DNA of 64,000 nt from Scortum barcoo (Eukaryota; Chordata; Actinopteri; Centrarchiformes; Terapontidae), in NCBI GenBank assembly GCA_023238725.1, contig CM041552.1:14423147-14487146 (forward strand). Reading direction: 5' to 3'. The notes below the pieces were generated by a model. That model was not told the DNA's origin, made no database searches, and worked only from the letters and a program-made list of their open reading frames with translations. A program made the translations under genes and the position numbers. Within the stretch, counting starts at the first letter, position 1; each line of letters opens with the position of its first letter. Of this stretch, positions 57,190 through 64,000 are shown one piece after another.

Positions 57190-59060
57190 GTTCTTTTTGT
57201 TTAACAGTCAATCTTTATTTGGTATAATTTTTCAAAAACTACAAACAATGAATTTGTTGGTAAATTGGTTTGAATTTCATCAGCGACATTAAATTTACAT
57301 TTTACAACTCCAAGGCATTAAATGGCATTTTTCAGATGTCAAACATCCAAAATCATTTAACAGTGGTAGTTCATCAAAACAGCAGGGTAAAAAAAAAAAC
57401 AGACCAACAGAGGGTAGGAAGAGTCAGCGGGGACGATACCTGCACATGATACCTGTTGATTTACATACTGTTGATTTGCATGTGTGGAGTCACAGTCATT
57501 TCCCCCTCCTTAGTGTTGTAGTGACCATGTCACTACTCATCATGTCTGTGTCTCTGGAATCCAACAGATTATTTCAAGTTTCATACAACTAGTGAATGAA
57601 TTAACTAAACAGAGACGTGTGTTTTCCTTATAAAAGAGGGCAAATTCATGCCGTGAACTATATTAACCATGGATCAATAATCAAAAAAATACAAGAAAAA
57701 AATACAACCGGCTACAGAAATACAGTTTATTCACATACAGCCTAATTCAACAAAGCAACTGTTTCACATTAGAGACACAACTGCATGAGGAAAAAAAACA
57801 CAAAGAAGTCAGTGCACTGAACATTAAATAACATAACTACCTATTGAAAATGTGGCGTTTGATGTTATCTCCAAAATATTTTATTGAACTTTTAAGGCAG
57901 TTGTATCTTTTTAACTGTTGGCAATGCTTAAACTCACATAAGTAGCAAAGCTAGACTGTGAAGGAAAGAAAGTAAAGTAAAAAGAACTGCAAATCATGTT
58001 AACCCATGACAAATGCTGAACAGATTAATCCCCCCCCCCAAAAAAACTTGTCTTTAATACAAACAAACTGGGGAGTGTAAAGATGAGTGTTAGAAATAGA
58101 GAAGGGAAAAATAAACTACAAATGTTAATGATTTGAGACTAAATGACCTACAGGTTTGTTTTCAGAGCTAAAAGGCAACATTTTCGGTGAGGCTGTAACT
58201 GGCTGTGGCTGGGGAAGCGTAGCTGCATCCCCGAAAATTTCAGTGTGCAGACTTAAGCCAAAAAAAATAAAAAATAAAAAAATAAAAAAAAAAAGTCACA
58301 CAGACAAAAAAAAATATATAAAATAAGAACAAGACCCCTATCTAAGTTCTTCTTGATCTCCGTATAGAGCATCCAAACAAAACAAAACACTACCTGCTCA
58401 TTTATTTTTGGGAGGTTTTTTTTTTCTATGGTGTTATCTTAAATAAAGAAATATATATACATAGATTATAATATGTACACTTGATAAAGAGCTGTGTCAG
58501 GCTGCTCTTCAGTGATTGCTTTGCCTGAGGTGATGCTTAGTCAGGTATAAAAACAGTCCCTGGTCAAGGTTGTGCTCTAAATTCTTGTTCTATGGACAAT
58601 CAGCAGTAAACAAGGCTCACGGTAACTGAGAACTATGGACTAAATATGCTCCTTGGTTTGAAGGTGGAAGATCAAGCTCAAAGTTGGATTCCAACAGAAA
58701 TGCGCTGGGATGAAGAGGACTGTAAGCAGAAGCTGCGGCGTGGGATGATTGGAGTCTCGGCCGTCCGTCATGATTTCGACTGACGGACAATGGAGCTTTT
58801 TTGTTTTTTTTTTTCCCGTAACGTAACTAGTGGAAAGCTTGAAGGCATCGGCGGGTCTGAGTCTGAAAGGGAAGAACTGGAGCAGCTGTTGGCGAGCCTG
58901 CGGTCACCTCCTCACTTCTGCACATCCAGGTACTCACCTCCCTTTACTCCAGAGGGCAAACACAGACATCAGGGAAAGAGAGAGAGGGTGGGGTGGAGGA
59001 TGTGTAGATACGTTAATGGTGTAATCAGGTCGGCAGGAAAAAGGCGTCATCTCTCAGTTT
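57190..59060 (-). other. probable mcam 3' UTR
   Basis: Sequence between the mcam stop and a TTTATT (AATAAA on the minus strand) at 57214-57219. It is AT-rich with A-rich runs near 58260-58325 and no coding frame. The extent is inferred from the signal alone. Confidence 0.5.
57214..57219 (-). promoter_or_regulatory. candidate mcam polyadenylation signal
   Basis: TTTATT on the + strand, AATAAA on the minus strand. It lies 1.8 kb beyond the mcam stop codon and faces the cbl 3' end. TTTATT also occurs nearer (for example 58400-58406), so shorter isoforms are possible. Confidence 0.4.
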
Positions 59061-59187
59061 TCAGTTGATGTCTACCTGGTCGTTAGGAGGCTGCTTTTCC
59101 CCGTTGACCCCGAGTAGCACGGCCTCCTCCGTGTTGTCGCTCTTCATCTCCACCACAATGTTATCTTTGTTGGACTTCTCTTTGGTG
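59061..59187 (-). CDS. mcam: mcam last coding exon, cytoplasmic tail
   Basis: The acceptor is TTGTCTTGCAG. It encodes TKEKSNKDNIVVEMKSDNTE and EAVLLGVNGEKQPPNDQVDI plus N, with stop TGA at 59063-59061. Confidence 0.92.
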
Positions 59188-62100
59188 CTGCAAGACAAAA
59201 AAACCTGCAAAGTCAGAAACTGAAATATTGCAATACACTGTTCTTCTGTCCAACCGTAACGATGATGATTCATTAATCTGATTAACTTTCTGGGTCTTTT
59301 GGGGCACAAGCTCTAAACATCGAATACATGTATTATCACCTTTTCAAGCTCACTCAAGTATTTTGGTGAAGTTGCATACCAGCAAATGTACTTCAAGCAT
59401 TCACACTACTTTTAGCTCTGTTTTTGCTCTCTGCCAACTCCTGAAGGAAATATCTGGCTGCTAAATGCTCCAGTCTTCATCAGTTAGGTGCCAACAACTG
59501 TGTATTTGTACTTTATAGTTGATTTAAGGCCAGTTAAGGGGTCTGATATCATCCAAGCAGACTTTCCACAGAATGTAAATGTTGGCTCCTGAAATAAGAT
59601 TAATATCGATTCAGAGGTGCATACAGAGGCCCTGAGAGGCAGGTGGGGGAAAAAAAAAAAGCTTCCAACCATGGGACCTTTACTGCATGTCATCCCAGCA
59701 CTCTCTCCCCTGCCTTACCCTCTCTCCTTACTATTAAATAAATGGCAAAATGGCCACAAAAAAACAAACACTAGAACCTGGGGTAGCGCTGTACTTTGAT
59801 CCCTTGTAGCTGATATTAGTATCACAACAATAAACACTTGAAATGGACTTTCATAGTTGGATCTGGAGGCATCTAAACTGTGTGGCGTCCAACAACCTCT
59901 GACCTCACTTACCTTTGTAGCGGCACCCTATACAAAAGAAATACTGATTTCAATATTACTTTAAACAATTACTATTTGTTGAGAGAAAGCAAAAGGGAAA
60001 AAAAAGAAACTTTACAAACCATCATCTCAAGATCTTATCTTATGAATTGATTTAGTATGTGAACACTGTACTCAATACAAAAAAGTGAAGTCTGAATGTG
60101 TATGAATTAATACTGAACAAAGGAGGAAATTACTCCACTTCCTGTTTTTGTCTCTCAGTAACGCTGGCTTTCTTCTTCTTATTCTGTCACCAAAAGCTGG
60201 TCAGTCTTTTCAGTTACGAAGATACACTACATTTTTATTGGCAGGGACCTCATTAATATTTGACGCTGGGTCTAAAGGCCCTTCCCCCCCTCCCCCACCC
60301 CACCCCCACACACACACTCACAGGTCTTGTTTGCCAGATCGACCGCAGATCTTGCCCTTTTTGTAGAGGAAGTAGAGAACACTCCCCAAGATGGCCAGCA
60401 GCAGGATGCAGATAATGATGACTGCAATGATTACACCCCTGCCCCCTGGTGGAGAAGAAGAACAAGAACAACCGCAGGGTTACTCGCTGTAACTGGATTA
60501 TGAGCGACATGACAGCATGGAGGCAGGAAAGCCGGATACAGATTCACGTTGGGCAGGCCGTGCGTCATTCCACAGTGTGCAGGTACCACTAGATAGCAGA
60601 GAGTCTAAAGAGAGTGCAGCCCGAGCATCATTCAGGTGACCTAAACCTGGCAACCTAAAGAAAGAAGTCATCCAGGCGCGTGGGAGGAGAGGTGCAACGG
60701 CATGACAGCATGCACAGGAAGAGGTGAAGATGAACAACTCCATGCTGGTTTGATGGTTTTGTTCATCGGGAGAGATGTGGGAGAGGGAGGGGTCTGATGA
60801 TTGCTGGGAGGTGAGAGAGGGAGGTGCTGTGGAGGAGAAGTGGAAGGAAGCTTTTACGCCGTTTGAGATGAGAGAGGTGAGGCAGAGTCTTCAGCAGCGT
60901 AACATACAAACCTGTCTTGACTTGGTGTGGCGTAGCTGTTTTGGCTTTGACTGAGAAAAACCACATGAGCACAATTATCAGTGGGTGGCTGGAAGTATCA
61001 AACAACTCATATCAGCAGGCCTGACGCACACACACACACACACACAGACACAGACACACACCTTAGACCTGTAGCTGAGGCCTGAACTGAACACAGCAAA
61101 TTTGAGAGGACCTTATCTGCGATTTGAAGCTAAACATCTTGCCCGATAGACCAACTGCGGTCAACAGCACAACAGTTCTCTCCGACAGAAGCCCTGTTTA
61201 ATCTCATTTAACCAGCGCTTTGCCAGAGACGACAACTCAGAACAATTTTCCTCTGAGGGGCCTGAAATTTCCTGGCATGACATACAAGAAAGAGGGGAGG
61301 CAGAGGGACAGAGAAGACACAAGGCAGCGCCCGTAATGGGAGTCAGGAGACTCGCTCTGAGTGCATTTAAAGCATCAGCTGCTTTCTAGAGTCACACTGA
61401 TGCGTGTGTGTTTGTGGTTGTGTACTGTTGGATGTATCTGCACACCATTACCCTAACAGGGATGCTGCACTCATTGCTCATAATGCTGCTGTAGGCAGAA
61501 GCCAAAGCACGTCAGTCATCTTTATCTGATTTAATTGATCATTTTTATGGATAACCTCTCATGCTGCGATGTTTTCATTTTCGCATTATTTGTAAAACTT
61601 GTATTAGAAAACCACACATAAGCAAATACAGTTTAATCACAAGATAAGAGGAAAAATAAAGAGCTGTGCCAACAAATTGGTTAATAAGACACCTTGCAGA
61701 AGTAAAATCATCTATTTTTAATTTTTTTAATTGATTTTAATTGATCACTAAGCAACACCTGTGTAAAGACCTTTCAGTCATGCCGGCGTGCTCACTGCTG
61801 CAGCATTCTGGTGCTCTCTACATTTCCTTTCTTGCTCTCATTTTTTCTGTCTTACTCACAGAAAAAAACGGCACAGATAATATAAATTACTGACAACTGA
61901 AGATTCACTCTCACTCTCAGTTAAGTTCTTTTCATGGGATTTTGTTTGACATAGTAGTTCTCTTAGCTTTTTGGAGTTATTTGACTTGAGTGGTACTTGT
62001 TGGGCAGAGCAGACTGACTGTGGTCTTACCTGTGGTAGAGGAAATGATAGTGGTGGTTGTAGTGGTAGTGGTGGTTGTAGTGGTAGTGGTGGTGGCTGGT

Positions 62101-63462
62101 GTGGTGGTGTGTAAAGCTGAAAACAATGTAATAATAATAATAATGATGATAATACATTTTATTTAAAGCGCCTTTCAGGGCACCCAAGGACGCTGTACAA
62201 TAAAGAAAAGAGAAAAATAGACAGCACTAAAAGTTCAGAATAAAAAACAACAAATCGAAAAAAGATAAACAACACAATTAAAAACCAACACATAAAAGAT
62301 ATTGTGGTGAGGGAGTGATGCAAAGCATGGTTACAGTGAGTATGCTATTTTGAAAAGATGGGTTTTGAGTTTAGATATGAAGGTGAAGAGAGAGTCAGTA
62401 TTGCGGAGGTCAGGAGGAAGTGTGTTCCAGAGAAACTAAAAGCTCTGCTCCCCATGGTGCTGAGGCGGGCAGGAGGGACAGTAAGATGGATTGAAGAGGA
62501 GGATCGAAGACATCGGGATGGGGTAACTACGTGTGAAGAAGGTCTGAGAGGTAAGGGGGGCGAGGTTATGAATGGATTTATATGTATAGAGGAGAATCTT
62601 ATATTCTATTCTTTCTGATGGATCAGGGAGTAGAAAATAAGAGAATGGTTGAGTCTGCATGAAGAGATCAGGTGTGTGAACGGACGGAGTCGGAGCAGAG
62701 GTGTTGGTGGATGTTGGAGATTTTTTGATTAAAGAATAACAACAGGGAATTACAAGGTGTCAGTGGAGTAGAGATGAGGCGGCAGGGAATGGGGGGGTTG
62801 AAAAATATATTACTTAATAGAGAGAAAAGTGTTTTGGTATTTCCTTCATTTGATGAAATGAGTCCAGAGTAATAAACAGATTTGCATTTTGCGATGGAGT
62901 CCTTGTAAAGAGTTATGTGTGAATTGTACAGTTCTTTGTGTATGGTAAGTCCTGTTTTTTTATAGAGCCGTTCAAGTTGACGACCTTTGGCTTTTAATGA
63001 CCGTAGTTCACGTAGAGGCACAGAAGGGAGGACACTCCCTGTTAACACACTGGGGGGAGGAGGTGAGCACACTGAACAGCCGCACAGCTTCACAGTACCC
63101 CACCCCACACAACAACAACAACACTGAATGAAATGGCCACAGTCACAGGCAACACTTTACGCCACATGGCAGAGCTTAAGGCCTTCAGACGAAGAAAAAA
63201 TAGACAAAAAAGTGACACAGGGAGGAACAGAAGGGGGGGACAACACATAAAGATAGAGACACACACACATATCATCACAAAGAGCAGAGACAGGAAATGC
63301 AAGCAGCAGGAGGGACTCACTGGCTTTGATGTTGAAGGTCGCCGAGTCGTAGCCGTGCTCATTGGTGGCATTGCAGGAAGCAGTGATGTCAGAGGTGACC
63401 TTGACGGCTACCACACTCTCAACACCGTTTTCTGTCTCTCTTTGGGATGCTGACTCCAGGAC
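59061..63462 (-). CDS. mcam: mcam (CD146/MUC18), 3' exons, 5'-partial
   Basis: Immunoglobulin-superfamily cell-adhesion glycoprotein of endothelial and other cells, single-pass type I. Six exons are visible: 63462-63321, 62116-62030, 60950-60912, 60445-60322, 59927-59913 and 59187-59061. They total 534 nt, 177 aa plus stop, with consistent phases. The first gives the end of the last Ig domain (TSDITASCNATNEHGYDS, with an N-glycosylation site NAT). Next come a threonine-rich stalk, a short KAKTATPHQVKT linker, the membrane helix and the KKGKICGRSGKQD juxtamembrane motif (human KKGKLPCGRSGKQE). The tail keeps VVEMKSD and a dileucine-type EEAVLL (human VVEVKSD and EEMGLL) and ends DQVDIN. The five N-terminal Ig-region exons lie beyond 64000. 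Teleosts may have two mcam copies; which one this is cannot be told. Confidence 0.93.
59188..60321 (-). other. mcam introns around the microexon
   Basis: Non-coding sequence on both sides of the 15-nt microexon. A C-rich and CA-rich stretch lies at 60283-60320, right after the donor of the membrane exon on the minus strand. Confidence 0.8.
59913..59927 (-). CDS. mcam: mcam 15-nt microexon
   Basis: GGTGCCGCTACAAAG is bounded by TTTTGTATAG and GTAAGT. It completes the leucine codon left by the membrane exon, adds VPLQ and leaves two bases that the last exon completes as serine. Human MCAM has TLPPS at the matching place, so the microexon fills an expected gap. Confidence 0.8.
60322..60445 (-). 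CDS. mcam: mcam exon, transmembrane helix and juxtamembrane motif
   Basis: The acceptor is TCTCCACCAG and the donor is GACCT|GTGAGT. It encodes GVIIAVIIICILLLAILGSV then LYFLYKKGKICGRSGKQD, closely like human MCAM. Confidence 0.95.
60446..62029 (-). other. mcam introns around the 39-nt linker exon
   Basis: Non-coding, with a CA microsatellite at about 61027-61046. No other feature recognised. Confidence 0.8.
60912..60950 (-). CDS. mcam: mcam exon, extracellular linker (39 nt)
   Basis: The acceptor is TTTTCTCAG and the donor is AAGACAG|GTTTGT. It encodes KAKTATPHQVKT and fits the phases on both sides. The donor is not strong, and the exon could be skipped in frame, since its length is a multiple of three. 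Confidence 0.75.
62030..62116 (-). CDS. mcam: mcam exon, threonine-rich stalk
   Basis: The acceptor is TTGTTTTCAG and the donor is ACCACAG|GTAAGA. It encodes LHTTTPA, then a run of 14 threonines, then IISSTT, a mucin-like O-glycosylation stalk. An 18-bp coding repeat makes up the run. Confidence 0.88.
62047..62100 (-). repeat. 18-bp coding repeat in the mcam stalk
   Basis: On the + strand AGTGGTGGTTGTAGTGGT is present twice in tandem followed by a partial third copy. On the coding strand it spells threonine codons ACC, ACT and ACA only. Confidence 0.85.
62129..63015 (-). mobile_element. L2-type LINE fragment, 5'-truncated and internally deleted
   Basis: Minus-strand translation gives LRELRSLKAKGRQLERLYKK and STPLTPCNSLLLFF (the region before the reverse-transcriptase core), then, after a gap near 62670-62690, ERIEYKILLYTYKSIHNLAP and LPPDLRNTDSL (the C-terminal end). 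These are typical of fish L2-clade elements as I recall them. The central reverse-transcriptase motifs are missing. The 3' end is AAATAAAATGTATTATC with an ATT repeat tail (62129-62152), usual for these elements. It is a dead copy in an mcam intron. Confidence 0.85.
63321..63462 (-). CDS. mcam: mcam exon, end of last Ig domain
   Basis: The acceptor is TTTGCACCAG and the donor is GCCA|GTGAGT. It encodes VLESASQRETENGVESVVAV through YDSATFNIKA. The cysteine in TASCNAT is the second disulphide cysteine of an Ig fold. Confidence 0.9.
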
Positions 63463-64000
63463 CTGGTGCAAAAAAAAGATCCACACAGTTTTAACACACA
63501 GATATAGGTTTGTCAGATTTAAAGAGTTGAACGCAGCACTGACACTTCCTTTTACAGACAGAAGAAATGCACATCATCTGTCTGAAATGCATCCAAACCA
63601 ACCATTACTGGCAGCTGATAACACCTCTCTCAGGGCAATAAGGGATTTTTTTCAATGTAGAAAAACAGTGAAAAACAGCCTAATCTACAGTCCACCAACC
63701 TGCTGCTAATTTCATTTTAGGTAGAATAAAATGCATAAACAAGTTAGACCAAATGACGTTTGAACCCGGATCTTTCTCATTTTCCCTTTATACTTCCCCA
63801 TAAGTGGCTTTTAAGTTAAATAAGAGCTTTTTCTGTACTATAGCAGTGAGGATGAAATAATGAACAACATGAGTGTGTCACAGTGGAACTGACAGCTAAA
63901 GTCTCCAGGTTTATGGAGATAAAGATCTAATCTAGTGAATACACATTTGGTGAAACACTGCTTTTCTGTCGCAGCTGTAGCTTCCCCCTGCTGTACCTTT
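63463..64000 (-). other. mcam intron, window edge
   Basis: Non-coding. At the very end the minus strand reads AAAG|GTACAG (donor at 63996), which could be the phase-0 end of the preceding exon. Only four bases of it would be inside the window, so this is a guess. Confidence 0.5.

Noticed and set aside
62047..62100. CRISPR-like repeat array
   Set aside because: The 18-bp repeats are contiguous, without spacers, and encode threonine within a vertebrate exon.
62436..63108. Minus-strand open frames as a host gene
   Set aside because: The residues match the linker and C-terminal parts of L2-type LINE proteins, and the central reverse-transcriptase region is missing.

Overview
The window is vertebrate nuclear DNA, most likely from a spiny-rayed (percomorph) teleost. 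Long introns with GT-AG boundaries separate short exons that encode conserved vertebrate proteins. Microsatellites are frequent. Several interspersed repeats resemble families I know from percomorph genomes: an L2-type LINE, a 'CAAGCAAAAATGCCAAAC' family, a 'GCTAAGCTAAGCTAGC' family and a 'GTGAAGTATTCAGATCC' family. There is no prokaryotic content.

Four genes are supported, all by exon-by-exon translation with matching splice phases. (1) The 3' part of grik4 (kainate receptor GluK4), + strand, exons 429-4009, followed by a probable long 3' UTR. (2) A complete ccdc153/drc12 gene (motile-cilium nexin-dynein regulatory complex protein), - strand, six coding exons 16412-12049, 197 aa. (3) A complete cbl gene (E3 ubiquitin ligase), + strand, fifteen coding exons 17625-52549, about 960 aa, with a long 3' UTR. 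(4) The 3' part of mcam (CD146), - strand, six exons 63462-59061. Ccdc153 and cbl are head to head across a GC-rich promoter region; cbl and mcam converge. From memory, the CCDC153-CBL-MCAM order is that of human 11q23.3. GRIK4 lies in the same human band but not adjacent, so the grik4 neighbourhood here looks rearranged.

Two conserved exons carry frame-breaking indels: +1 nt in the last grik4 exon near 3685-3692, and +2 nt in cbl exon 5 near 42960. Because everything around them is conserved, assembly or read error is the first explanation to test. Cbl intron 2 holds a 3,024-bp tandem duplication whose copies look identical, which could be very recent or an assembly artefact.

Other points worth a look are: an L2 LINE tail 12 bp from an mcam splice acceptor; a 15-nt mcam microexon; a TG repeat running into the cbl exon 5 acceptor; an RFX X-box-like site about 100 bp upstream of the ccdc153 start codon; and perfect hairpins at 4763-4810, 20704-20741 and 34721-34756. 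I found no evidence for a wholly new gene system. The window is mostly introns, UTRs and repeats around known genes.
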